NCBI GenBank assembly: GCA_025201765.1
Contig: MU623410.1
Location: 62,001-126,000 of the forward strand
DNA: 64,000 bases
From: Daldinia sp. FL1419
Lineage: Eukaryota > Ascomycota > Sordariomycetes > Xylariales > Hypoxylaceae
Reading direction: 5' to 3'
Every line of letters starts with the position of its first letter. The stretch's first letter is position 1. The notes beneath the pieces are model-generated. The model searched no databases. It had not been told where the DNA came from and worked only from the letters and a program-made list of their open reading frames with translations. Positions 34,134 through 45,894 of the stretch are shown piece by piece. The position numbers were made by a program, and so were the translations under genes.

Positions 34134-37100
34134 ATCGACTCGTCTCATATCATATTGACAAAAGCCTAAGCAGCTGCTAGGAAAAGGGGAAGGGCTAGGC
34201 AGTAGTCGAAGCGCTAAAATGGCGAAGGCTTTTCGGATCTGTCCTTAACCGACGTGTGGCACAATCGTATCTGCTAAACTGTTGAAAATCGAGAAGAAAC
34301 AAAACAAAACAAAACAAAAACAAGCTAAATATAGGTACCATAGGCATGAATTGAAACTGGCGTAAATTGACCAACGGGCAATAACATCGGCTACCTTGAA
34401 TGTCTGAATGATGTTGGCTAGTAACTTTCCTAACTTCGTTAGAGATTTAACTATCCTATACCACAAAGTAGAGAAGTTAAGAAATTATAGTGCGGCTTTT
34501 AAGCGAATCCATCATGTTGGCGACCGTTTGTTCCCCTCGTCAAATACCTCAACTCCCACCTCCCGTACCCAGCCACAGGTGGGTAATAATTACGACACCC
34601 ATAGCTGCTGAACTCGGTATTCTCCACAGCAGCCTCGATCGTTGCTGGGAGCACAAAGTCTCGACCAGTCAGATAAGACGAGGCGAAGGCCGGGTCTACT
34701 GCGGATACAGCCACCGTATGGTGTTTATTTAGGTATCGTAGTAAAACGGCACCACCCCTTGTAATTCTGCAGAGTACGTAAGGCTTCGTTCGAAATGAGA
34801 GGATATCTCGCGTGGTGCTAGATTGGCCAATTGTATGTTTATTCGTAGCTCCAGGCCCTGGCATCGAAGCCTTTTTTTCCTATTGTGTTAAGGAACGACG
34901 TCGAACCTTGCGTAGCGTACAGAAAATTCGCGAGTGGGGTGCGGTTTTCCTGTTAGTCAAAGGGGGACGACGTTGACACAACGCGTTACCTATGTCAAGC
35001 GGCTCTTTAGATCTGAAGAATTTTCCTTGTTAACCTATCAATGACACGAATTGCCCCTTGCTAGGAGTAGACGTAGGTACTTCGGCGGGTGAGGAAGTAG
35101 CAGCGTCGTATTTATAGGACTCGGCGAAGCACGTCGTCGTAGGCCTGGGCCCTGGGCATGGATACCGGCAGGTGTAAGTATTGGCCGCGCGAAAAGACGA
35201 CGACGACCTCGTTTCTTGGACGCTGCTCGTGTTATGCAGCTTGGGTTCCGAGCGTGCATAGGACTATTTGCGCTAGCAAATCGTTCTCGGAGGCCGCGGT
35301 TGGGAAAGAGCGTGGGATGGCAGACCGACGGGCTGAGATGGGAGCCAAGTAACCTGTCACGAGCTAGGTAGCGAGCTGGCTGGGCGTATCTCGATCCGAT
35401 TTGTTCTAGGCTCTCGCTCGCCGCTGTGATGTTGGGATATCCCGCGCATTTCTCTCGACCGGCCTCGCAAGCAGATGGCTATCGACGATGATGGAGAAGC
35501 AGACTACCCATGTCGTGAAAAATCCCAACTTTTGGGGTCCGTGTCGCGAAGCCGAGGTGGCGGGATTATCAAAAGGATCTGCTTGGCTGACGCGTATTGG
35601 CACATGTCCATATCAAATGCAAGTCCCGTATCGTGAGTAGTGTTGAGGAGTGGCCAATATCGTGAAGAGTGACCAAACAGGTATAGAGAACAACGAAATT
35701 GTTTCGTAAGGGGCTTGTACCTAACTAATGGGGTGATCTACAGCTGTACGTGCTAGAGTAGAGGGCATAGTTTGTTCTAGATTCCTCAGGGAATGGTAGC
35801 ATTTCAGGTAGATGACGTTCAGCAACATCCGTTTCAGCCGCCCACTAAACATTTTGAAATCACTCTAATAGCAAGGTAAATCTAGGTAGTAAGGTAGATA
35901 CTTTTCCACATGGGAAAAGATACATAGTGATACTCTCAAGGAATCTAGTAGGACGGTAGATTAGAGATGCATATCCAGTTCTCGGTAGTCCATAACTCCT
36001 GTAAGGTGCCTAAGCTTAGTATCTAGGAACTAACTTCCAGGGTATCTTTATTAGACTCTAATAAACGTCGTGAGAATGATCTCTATGTGATACAGTCTGT
36101 GTCCCCCTAGTGTAATTTTGGAACCTATGAAGACACCGAGATAATACCTAGGGGTCTTGTCTTCTATGGTTAGGTATGAACGTATAGAAATCGCCAGTAT
36201 TTAGACAGTTAATGTAAAGAGAAAGGCTCTAGCGATTGAAAGGCAAATGGTCAGCCAATCTAGATGTACTCATAACGAATAGCACGACTGGCGCTACTAG
36301 TCATGATCCTATATGGGACAAACCTGCCTCAAGACTTTTGGGTTTACCTTGTAATACCACTATCAAGAAAATCTGCCACGATACTAATGAATGCTTACTT
36401 ACGACAAGTGTTTATCGAATTGATAATTCTCAACGTAAAGAAAAGCTCGCAACACCATTCCATACCATGGGACTCACATGCCTTGAGAATATCTGAAATC
36501 ACTTGGCGTTATGAACCCACCGTCAGGCTAGCGAAAGCCTCTAGATTATTGCAGCCCCTGCTATGTGCTTACAATTATTGATTATACCTGCGTACTAGAT
36601 AGTTATTGATTCGTAAAAATGGGTAGAGAAATTCGCTAGGCTGGATCTAATGACGAACTATGTAATATCAATAGGGGGCGAACTGTTTGTTTGCGTGCGC
36701 AATTGCGCACCATGAATTTTATTTTCCAGAGCACGAAACGTCAGCTGCTATTATTTCAGAACCCATAGTAAGCACATTTTAAAGCCGCACAGGGGTATTC
36801 TATGTTAGTTGTATTGTGACGAGGCGGTAGAAGCTATCGCTAAAGAAATTACTCCCCCCCTTTTACTGGGTTTAGGTACGTAGGTACAACTTCAACTCCA
36901 ACTCCAACGCTCTCCCGAACCCACGAAGCGACGACATGCCAGAGTTTGAGTGTATCGTGCCCCATGTTTAGAAGCCGATAGAATCTTGGATGTGGCAACT
37001 GAGACAGCAAATACTGGCTTCTGACCGGTGACATTAAAAAAGAACCAATGAAGTAATCCAAGATGCCACCACACAAACACCCAGGATAGTTGGGGTTCAA

Positions 37101-37795
37101 AAGATCTTCTGTGCGCAGATCCGGCGTAGAATATAACGGCCACACTTTCCGGATCACTTACATCATAAGCAGTTAATATTCCACCAAATATGGGTTCAAA
37201 TCTCCAGAGCCTTTATTTTTCTTGATTAAGCGCCGAAAATATTACTCCTATGCAAAAGATTTTGGTTTATAAACCGAGAAATTAGGCTTCTAGATAAAAC
37301 ATATCAAAGATTTAATATTGTTAAGAGCTAAATCTGCACATTGAAGTTGTAGGCAGTAGTTTTTCACGATCATATGTGCTATCTAGTCCTTTTACATGCT
37401 CGGCACTTTTCACGCGCCAGGTTGGCTTTTGGGCCCCCAAACCTTTTGGGATATGTAATGTACCTGTTTGTGATCGTCATTTTTTCTTGGGGCCAGGAAA
37501 GATTTGGCTGTCTCGATATCATTACATTACTAAGGGGTCAAGGATCTACACATTGATATCATAACGAGAGACAATCTACGATACTAGGTATAAAGTAACC
37601 ACTTAAATACATTAAGTTACGCTAATATGTTATAATATCGGTAGGTTTCGAATAGCCTAGGTAGGTATCTAACGTGTCCCGGCCTCTATAATAATAGTCT
37701 TTAAAATCAATAACACAACTGCTAGAGTTTTGAGAACAATCAACAAGCAACTCAATTTTGAAGTTGAATATTTCTGAATAGTTAAAACTAAAATA
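34134..37795. other. Gene-poor region, 3.7 kb
   Basis: No gene I can support. An AACAAA pentamer/hexamer run is at 34297-34320. A stretch of higher GC content lies at 34860-35640, with short frames but no motifs. Near 36236-36581 two overlapping frames are noted under rejected items. The rest is AT-rich with stop codons in all frames. Confidence 0.5.
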
Positions 37796-38675
37796 ATGTC
37801 TAGAATAATACTCACAATGTCCAAAATACGGGCAACAACAGGTTCCGGCCCCGACATAACACCAGCGAGCGATATATTGTTGGGGGTATACTTCCTAGAT
37901 TTAGATGGTAACCCAATACTCTACGGTGAGAATCCCCCTCTCTCAATTGCCAAGTTTGTATCACTAACAACCCCGGAGTGGCAATTTTCACAGAGAATAA
38001 TGTCGGACTTGACCCATCTCGTCCAATATAATTGCATCAACCTTTTGAATCTTGTTGGCACATTGCCACCTCTCTCCAATGACCAAGCATTTATAAACTC
38101 CCGTAAATCCAACCCCTCCCGTTCGAGTGACCAAATCCTCTATGCGGGTAATTCCGCCCAAATTCTCGTTACAGGCATTCCATTCGGCACGATTATAACC
38201 GCTGATAGTAAGGAACCAATTGCGAGTACAGCGATAGCTCGGCAGCAAATGCACAAATATCGGTGTGAACGCGATGAAGCCCAGAGACGTATTGGATTGC
38301 TGCCAAACCCGATAATATCACCATTATACCGTAGTTCAACATAGTTCCAAGCTTCTGATAATAGTAGTCCTCGTCGTCGTCCATGATGGGACCACATCGA
38401 ATGATATTGCGCCACCGCAAGGACGTATCCAAATCGGTGACAGAGTAGTATCCGGAAACTGACCGCCTTGCCCTGGTAACTGTGATAGTGTCGCTTGAAA
38501 ACTTGTTTGAAACTTGGCTGGTACAACAGAAAAGAGGCTTTTGCGAATTAATCCCAGCACCTATAGAATTCATAGACGATGGGATCCCGGGAAACATGCC
38601 ACTATTCCAGGTTTTAAAGATGTCAAGAGACCTAACTATAGTAACGATGGTTATCGTTCGAAAGATGTTACTCAA
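37796..38675. other. Overlapping long frames on both strands, unresolved
   Basis: A plus-strand frame of 182 codons (37796-38344) and minus-strand frames covering 38675-37856 overlap in full. The minus-strand readings include hydrophobic stretches (LNYGIMVILSGLAAIQYVSG and, in another frame, AIAVLAIGSLLSAVIIV) followed by polar tracts. They switch frame within a short distance, as would a decayed membrane-protein gene. The plus-strand product has no recognisable domain. I do not recognise either, and list the segment as a candidate coding relic rather than a gene. Confidence 0.3.
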
Positions 38676-41461
38676 GGTTGATTATATCGCATATCAGACG
38701 TACGATGAACGTTTATGATAGAATAGTGTTTACAAGGGCAACGTGATGGTAGAAGTTCCAACTACTTGCAACCATCCCTCCCCCCCTTTCCCAAGTCTAC
38801 CTGGATAATAGCCTATTCGTACTACCACAAAGACTCAAGTCTTTAGATGATTTTGGACTCACCGGTAAGGCCATCATAACCTTGGTTTTGCCGACTCCGC
38901 CCTTTTCGTTGCCTAGATGAAGCAATATCTAACGGCAGATTCTCGGGACAACTTATAGATGGACACATATGCCTACCTTGGGACCGAGCAAATTACCACT
39001 GCATCGGAAATGCACCTGTCAAGCCCAAATCCCTGCTATTCAAGCAAGGTATGGCACTTGTTCCTAACTTGGCACAAGTATGCTAACAGGACCTGACCGT
39101 TCAGAGCAACTCCAGCGCCTATCAGTAATAACATTGATATTCTAAGCATGCCGGCTTAAGATCTTACTTCCCCGGGCGATCTTGTTCCAATAGTGAATAG
39201 GACTTACGGTGCTTCTTCGTTACTTCCTATTCTCCATTTGGCTTCGGTCTGCATATGAAGGATATCAACATCATGAAGCGATACGGACTAAGGGGTCAAA
39301 GCAATAAATGGTTATAAGAGTTTGAAGGGGTACATATGTACTTAGTGTATGCATTGCAGATTATGTGCATGTAAGTGCGGGACAACACAGCACTAACACA
39401 GCATAATTGTGTAGTACCGATGGTTAACACTGTATAAGTCACGATGCCCTCGAAATTACTTACATACTAATGATCTACGTTCAAATATGTATATTCGACA
39501 TATGTGGTAACGCCAACAAGAATCGTCAGTTTATTATTAGCGGCAACGATGCCGCTAGGGCATCGTCAGTATAGGAACCATCGAATCAAATTGTAGCCAA
39601 GGAATAACGCAATGCATCGATCCACAGGATCCAAAAAGCCGAAATGAACCAGTCTGCCTGTCAGGTATCTGCATGTCTTGGGATCGTAGCAGTTCGGACT
39701 TGTCGGTTCTTGCTTGCGTGTGCCACGGGGATATCTTGGAGCACATGGCTAAAAATTTATTCCCCCTTCGTGCGGGCCGCATCCATAACTCCATATACTC
39801 CATATACCCCATACGCCATGTTCCATGTTCCAAGTTCTATGCTCCATATGCTCCATGCTGTTAGGCTCCATACTGTAGGTAGGTACCTAATCAAGGAACT
39901 TCAAGGATCCGGGAAGTTTGCGTAATAAGAGGGGCAGGGGAAAGAAGAAGAAAAGAAAGAGAAAAAAAAAGAGAAAGAGAGAGACGGTAGCTGAGCTGCA
40001 AGATCTTAGACATGCAGGGATAAGTCTATTATGTACCTAAGACTTAGGAACCAAACCGGTTCGAGCCGGTCCATCGGCGTACCCCCCGCTTACCTACATC
40101 ATCTTTTGGTGCTGACAAGTTTGACATTGACAAGTAGCACTGACAAGTAAGTTACGTAATACAAAAAAGACGCCAGACGAACCACATACATCCTTAAGGC
40201 TAGGATAGGTACACCACCTTAGGTACCTAATCTACTTCTCAAGGTTTTGTACTACATAATATGTAGCTCATGCAAGCCCACGCAACCTGCGTAACCCAAG
40301 CCGTGAAAAGAAGAAGAAAAAAACATTTGCATTTTCTACTTTCATTTTTAAGGCATTACTGTAACCTTGGAAGAAGCTATTTTACGCAGGTACTTAGGTA
40401 CGTATTGCAGCGTTTTATATTGCTTGGGTACCTAGGTAGTTATATGAAAAAGAAAGTTATAATATGTACCAGGTAAATAATGATAGGTAAGTACTCAAAT
40501 AATGTTTACACTAGTCTTAACTATCCAATTTCTTCCCCCACTTATACCATATTGCGTTCTTTTTTTCTTCCCCCGATATTCTGACATACATAATTAACGT
40601 ATTACCTTATCAAATATCGGGTTGGAGGTGGTACAAACCTTACATTAGCTGCATGATTTATTAGGCACATAAACTATAGGGCTTCTCGAGTCGCACAACA
40701 ACCCAAAAAGCTAATATACCTACCTATATATTAACAACGCTATATTAACCATGTAAAGAGGTATTACACACCCAAAGTACTTGAATACATGTACATCTTA
40801 AACAATCCTTTTATACAAAAACATCATACAATTGCACATATAACCCAAGTACCTAAACAATCTAGCCTTCGGTCCATTATTCAACAACCCCACTCACCTA
40901 CCCGCCAAGTAGGCAGCTTTACCGGGTTACTGGAACCTTCACCTCCTTACCTTATCCCAACGACAAGTAGGGCTTATTGTACTACCGTGAGTGTTTTATA
41001 TTTCCAAACTTAATTCCTTAAATCAAAGGTACCCACGTGCGTAACTTACGTATAATCCTTGTTTGTGCCCGTCTCCGTATCGAGTTTATGAGGTACATGA
41101 AGTATCTTCTATATTTGATACTTCCCTTGTTACTTGTATCTCGGTCTCGATTTTTGCTTTAATCATCATCCCTACACGTGCGTACACATAGTACTATGTA
41201 TGCACCAACCCAATTTGCTGCGTGTGTGCGTTTATATTAAACACACACCCCCCTGTTCCATCCAATCCAATCCGATTCAATCCTAGTCCTAGTCCTATCC
41301 CATCCTATCCTATCCTACCCTATATCCTATCTCGTTCCTATCCTTGCTCCGCCTAGATCCAGCGGTAGCGGTAGCGGCAGAAAGCAGACGCAGCAGCAAG
41401 CAATTCATACGCCAATCAAAGCTAAACCAGCCAATAGCCTGCGCATCAACCTCGTCCCAGC
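38676..41461. other. Gene-poor region, 2.8 kb
   Basis: No supported gene. Contains a TCCAT-rich stretch (39780-39870), a GA-rich tract (39940-39985), three spaced copies of TGACAAGT (40110-40150), ACCTA repeats, and near the right end the pyrimidine repeat described separately. The last kilobase is the promoter side of the TRM9-like gene. Confidence 0.5.
41259..41345. repeat. Imperfect pyrimidine pentamer repeat
   Basis: Successive copies of TCCAA, TCCTAG and TATCC units make an almost pure C/T-plus-A strand just upstream of the TRM9-like start, possibly a CT-rich promoter element. Confidence 0.75.
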
Positions 41462-42907
41462 ATGCAGCAACAGCAACACCAGCACCAGCACCAGCACCAG
41501 CACCAGCAGGAGAACCAGCATCGAGAAGAAGACCGAGCGCAAAGACTTGATCTGGGCAGCGCAGAAACGGAAAGTGGGATGGAACGGCGGCTAGATCACG
41601 ATCACGGCGAAATCAAGGACGATCCCGTACAATTTAGCGCCAGCGGCAACTCTCCTTTTGCAGTTGCAATTAGTCCAGTTACCGTTGCCGTTGCCGACGG
41701 CAGAACGCCCAGAGAGGCGGTCACACTGACCGGTGGACAAGCGGAGCCCCGCGACCAACGAGAGGTCCGGCTTGAGCGCCAGCCGATGCAAGACGCTGCG
41801 TCTAGCAATTACTTCACCTCCACCGGTTCGCATGGCGCGGCTATACGAGACCGACAGGAGAACCACGTTTCCTTGCAAACTGGTCCTCAAACTGATTACC
41901 TTGCTTCCAGCCCTAGCAATCCCGCTGCCACCATGACTGCCGCTACTACACTTCCTCCTATCGCCGCCACCGCCGATTCTACCGCTGCTGCTGCTGCTGC
42001 TGGCGTAATCGACGCGAATGCTGCCGAGTCCTACGAGCAGCAGCATGTGCATAGCGTATACGAGACTATCGCGTCGCACTTTTCGTCGACGCGGTACAAG
42101 CCTTGGCCATTCGTAGCCTCCTTCCTAGCATCCCTAGCCCCGGGCTCTGTGGGCCTAGACGTCGGATGCGGCAACGGCAAGTATCTAGACGTGAACCGAG
42201 ACATTGTAATCATCGGCTCGGACCGTAGCGCAAACTTGGCGCGGCTGGCCCGCGACTCCAAAGTGAATGGAACAGGAGCAGCGAGCGGTGCCGACGTAGC
42301 CGGGGTTGCAGACGGTCTCGCGCTACCGTTTGGTGGGGGAGGAGTGGGAAGCGCGAGACGACGCGTTGACTTTGCCATCTGCATCGCCGTTGTTCACCAC
42401 TTGTCGACGCGGGCGCGGCGCATCGAGGGCGTGCGGGCCCTGCTAGACTGCGTCTGGCCGCGCAGCGGCAAGGTCCTAGTCTACGTCTGGGCGCTGGAGC
42501 AGGGGACCAGCCGCCGCGGGTGGGACGAGGGGACTGCAGATCAGGACCAACTAGTGCCGTGGGTGATGAAAACCAAATCAAACAAATCATCCAAGAAACA
42601 GCCGCACCCGCAGCATCAGAGAGCCGAACAACAACAACAAGCTAGTAATAAAAAGGAAAGCGATGATACCTCAAATGCACAAGATACAGGGGCTCCTATC
42701 CCCACGGACTCGAATAATAATACATATCAGCGATATTACCATCTATACAGAAAAGGAGAGCTTGAAGAAGATGTCGAGGCAGCTGGAGGCGAGATCCTGG
42801 GCAGCGGCTACGAGAAGGACAATTGGTGGGTTATAGCAAGTCCCAAAGAAGACGCTGCAGATTCAGATTCTTTTTCTTCGCCGTCTATAGAAGCCAAAGC
42901 CCGATGA
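41462..42907 (+). CDS. TRM9: TRM9/ALKBH8-type tRNA wobble-uridine methyltransferase
   Basis: S-adenosylmethionine-dependent enzyme that completes mcm5U at the tRNA wobble position, working with the small partner Trm112. Single exon, 481 aa, far longer than yeast Trm9 (about 280 aa). The catalytic part starts near residue 195 (ESYEQQHVHSVYETIASHF, then RYKPWPFVASFL). The SAM motif GLDVGCGNGKYL lies at 231-242, and DFAICIAVVHHLSTRARR near 302. The tail motif YYHLYRKGELEEDVEAAGG lies near 424, followed by the NWWVIASP end. Two insertions are unusual: a 190-residue low-complexity N-terminus beginning with a Gln-His repeat, and a Lys/Gln/Asn-rich stretch (about 375-420) before the tail motif. The first ATG is used; internal Mets downstream of the repeat could also serve, so the N-terminus is the least certain part. 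Confidence 0.9.
   Translation: MQQQQHQHQHQHQHQQENQHREEDRAQRLDLGSAETESGMERRLDHDHGEIKDDPVQFSASGNSPFAVAISPVTVAVADGRTPREAVTLTGGQAEPRDQREVRLERQPMQDAASSNYFTSTGSHGAAIRDRQENHVSLQTGPQTDYLASSPSNPAATMTAATTLPPIAATADSTAAAAAAGVIDANAAESYEQQHVHSVYETIASHFSSTRYKPWPFVASFLASLAPGSVGLDVGCGNGKYLDVNRDIVIIGSDRSANLARLARDSKVNGTGAASGADVAGVADGLALPFGGGGVGSARRRVDFAICIAVVHHLSTRARRIEGVRALLDCVWPRSGKVLVYVWALEQGTSRRGWDEGTADQDQLVPWVMKTKSNKSSKKQPHPQHQRAEQQQQASNKKESDDTSNAQDTGAPIPTDSNNNTYQRYYHLYRKGELEEDVEAAGGEILGSGYEKDNWWVIASPKEDAADSDSFSSPSIEAKAR
41477..41508 (+). repeat. CACCAG hexamer microsatellite (coding)
   Basis: Tandem CACCAG units at the very start of the TRM9-like frame encode alternating His and Gln. Six-base units keep the frame, so copy number can vary without breaking the gene. 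Confidence 0.9.
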
Positions 42908-44628
42908 TATAGTAAAATATACCTATGTAAACAGCAATATTGCTTACAGATTATTACTACTATAAGTAAAGATCACGCGCATCAGGTTACACAGGAACGG
43001 GCAGCGCAGGCAGCCATGAATTAAGTAGCTTTTGATTATTTAAAAATAAAAATAATAAATAATAAAACTAATGTCGTGCATACTAGAGAAGAAAAAATGC
43101 CTAATACAGCCGAGTTACGTTGATTTTCGTATCCATCGCTGCCCAACACAGCGACTATCGATCATAACCATGCCAAATGCCATGTCATGCCTTGCCTTGC
43201 CTTGCCTTGCATTGTCCTGCCTACATACGCTTAGCCAGCCTCCTTCAGCCTAGGTATTTCCTCCACCATGTCCTAGTTAGATGCCTATTGCCGCAATAAT
43301 GACGAAGTAATAGTCAAAAGAAATTTTTCAAAAAAACCAAAAAAACAAACCTGATAGGTTAGGTACTTACAAACGCAACAAAAAAGCAAAAGTCTCGAAA
43401 AAAATAATAAGGCTGGTTACCCTAGTTAAGCAAACAATAAACCCCGTTTCCTCGTAACCCGTACATTTGAACCCCCATCTCGCCGTTTGACTCCTACCCT
43501 GTGCACATAGGTTTTATTTTCCCCGAGGGTCCGAACCGCCTAGCCTTCCCGCATATCCCCTTCCCCCGTTCCACAAAGCCACATTCCCCCATTCCCAATA
43601 TCCATCCGCTACCCACCACCCAGCACCCACCACCGTCATGATCATGGGGGGTGCATGAGACGCGGCTAATGTATGACTAACAGCTAACTACCTACCTACT
43701 TACTACCAAAGACCGGAAGAGACAGACAGACAGACAGACAGGTAAGGTAAGGTAGGCCTAGAACCTGAACCTAAACCTAGCCTAACCTCAAAAAAGCAAA
43801 CAGCGTACAGGAATATGTCCCGAAGACAAATAGAATAGTAAGTAGGGTAGCGCAGATAGGCAGAGTGAGTTAGGTCAGTTCGTACCCAAGGTAGGTAATA
43901 GTAATTAAAAAATAAAAAATAGAAGAACTAAAGCACTTTATGTTTCGTCCTTTTCGCCGTCCCACAACCGCGAAGAATAAGAAAGGGGATATAACCCAGA
44001 AGTAAAACGCGGCTGTAGCAATAGGTAGCAACAGCAGCAAGGCATGAGAAGAGAAAAAAAAAAGGCATTTCCCATCCCGCATATCTCCCAGGCTAGGTAG
44101 GTAGGTAGGTAAGCGTATTCGCTCACGTACACTACCAACGCGAGCAACAACCCGGCTCTTTCACAACCCGTCCATACATCCATACATCCATACATCCCAT
44201 CCCAGTTTCCCATCCGTCCGTCCACCCGGCCACCCGTAATTGATCCACCTTTTGTGTCCGTGTCCGTGTCTGTATCTGTGTGTCTGTCTGTTCAGACTCT
44301 TTTTTCCCTCGTCGTCTTATCGTCAATGCGTGAAGAACGTGATATTCCAGTCGTGAAGCCCCCAAAACCCCATCCAATACAGTACCCGCTCCCATCCCGA
44401 AAGCAACTTTGTTATTATTATTGTTTTTGTTGTTCTTTTCGTGTTTGTGTTTGTGCTTTTTGTTACCCTCGGCGTTCGTTTTCGGTTCCGGGGAAGAAAG
44501 GAATCGTAAAATGGGCAAACCCTTAATTCAAGGCCTAAGGCCGAGTCGAATAAGGAGAAACATCTAGCTCTTGCCTACGTAAATCTCGTGATTCGTATTT
44601 ATTTGCTTCCGTCTTTCCATGGTGTTAT
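42908..44628. other. Intergenic: convergent 3' ends, microsatellite-rich
   Basis: 1.7 kb between tail-to-tail genes. Frames seen on both strands are low-complexity readings of repeats and are not genes. Repeats include CCTTG units (43188-43215), a GACA tract, a GGTA tract (44094-44112), TACATCCA units (44168-44195) and GTGTCC/GTCT units (44255-44292). Confidence 0.6.
43721..43741. repeat. GACA tetramer tract
   Basis: Five uninterrupted GACA units, directly followed by GGTAAGGTAAGGTAGG. Confidence 0.9.
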
Positions 44629-45894
44629 CTAGTGACCACGTTCGTGTCGTGGGATGTTTGCGATGTCGTAGGGCTCCGGTCGCTGGTCTAGGTGATGGTG
44701 TCGTCGCCGGTTCAAGTCGGGAGAAAAGTTGGTGGCCTCCGAGCCCCTACGTCGCTTTGGTCCTGTTGAGTCTAGAGGGGGATAGCCTATAGGCGCCATA
44801 TAGAGTCCGTTTGGGCTCGATGAGGTGCTTATTGAAGGACTTGTATTCGAATGAGCAAGAGAGTACGCAGGTGTGCTATAGGGACTAACTCCAGTTGTGA
44901 GCTCAGCGAGTCCTGGTAATATCGCTGGTCGCGGTGGCTGATTTTGTGTCTGGATGGGAGCTAGAGGTATTCCATGATGCGGATACCCAAAATTTTCAGG
45001 CGATTGTTCGGGATAAATAGGGACATGAGGTGGTATGTTTTCTCTCCTTGACGCGAGAGGCCGTCCTGGTGGCGCCGTCCCCGCACGACCGTAGCCTCGT
45101 CCAGGTCCTACATCGCGAGAAAGATTACCTTGAGAATGAGAATGATTATGCCGTGAATGTGTCCTAGAGCTGCCGCGAGGTCCCTCTGACGTCGATGTTA
45201 CGAGGGCAAAAGGCACCGTTACTCCTGCACGACGCCGCATATCCTGTTCTCCAAGTTGCCAGTGCATTACTTCAACCGCTCGCCACGGCATCGCCATTTC
45301 CTCTGCAACTTTAGCCCACATCTCTTGTTTGAACCTGTTTATACTATGTCAGTTACTGATATATGGTTTTTCGATCTAGTAGAAGAGGTGCAAACGGCAC
45401 TTGTTCTAATTCGGATTATCTTCAACTTCAACTGGCTCCCACAAATATTGTACTCACCTTTCATACAGTCTTGCTAGTTTATTTTTCCGTTCTTCATCCC
45501 ACTCGCTCCGCTTTTCGAGGTAGTTTTGATAATGTAGCCGGCAGCTAATGGGACTCCTCCCTGGTAACTTCTTTGAGATGTCATCCCACTTAAGGCCACT
45601 TCCCCGAAGTTCAATTATCAAGGCGTTTTCCTCAGGAGACCATTTGCTTTGCCTCCTGGCAGGGGATTCCGACGCGTGTGGTGACATGCTGCGCATTCTA
45701 GAAGAATTTCCTGTTGGAGATGGTCCTGGATCTCCGGTTTGCGGAGTATAATATAGAGACGGGCCACTGACAGGTACCGAATTCAAGGTCGCCGTAGTTG
45801 CAGAAGACGGGACTGATGCAGATCGAGTATACTCGGGAGGAGATGAGGAAGACTCATCCGAGTCGGGAGCCTTGAGGAGGTAAGTGATATCCAC
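44629..45894 (-). CDS. Myb/SANT-domain DNA-binding protein
   Basis: Nuclear protein of 380 aa in two exons, 45894-45458 and 45334-44629. After a Ser/Pro-rich N-terminus, a first Myb/SANT repeat runs from about residue 83 to 129 (KWSPEENALIIEL, LKWDDISKKLPGRSP, CRLHYQNYLEKR) with the spaced Trp and aromatic residues of the fold. A second, less typical repeat follows across the intron (RLYERFKQEMWAKVAEEM, then MPWRAVEVMHWQLG). Behind it come a His/Ser-rich region, a long Pro-rich low-complexity segment, and a basic KRRRG patch that may be a nuclear-localisation signal. It probably acts as a transcription regulator; target genes cannot be inferred. It is unlike the two-repeat FlbD type in its repeat sequence. 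The start ATG lies 8.7 kb from the next gene upstream, leaving an unusually large 5' region. Confidence 0.85.

Noticed and set aside
36236..36581. Possible Copia-type integrase remnant (MILYGTNLPQDFWVYLV)
   Set aside because: The short match to the typical ..LP..FW.Y pattern is suggestive, but downstream residues do not follow the family in any frame and no long terminal repeats were seen.
37150..37225. GGGTTCAAATCTCC B-box-like sequence followed by a T run
   Set aside because: No A-box at the required distance and no acceptor-stem pairing.
39984..40075. tRNA-like B-box (GGTTCGAGCC) with a TAGCTGAGCTG-like A-box upstream
   Set aside because: The ends do not pair as an acceptor stem, and no anticodon arm of normal shape could be drawn.
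43938..44518. Minus-strand frames of 95 and 128 codons next to the Myb gene
   Set aside because: Composition is driven by microsatellites (Asn and Lys runs, Thr/Gln/Arg repeats); no start context or homology pattern.
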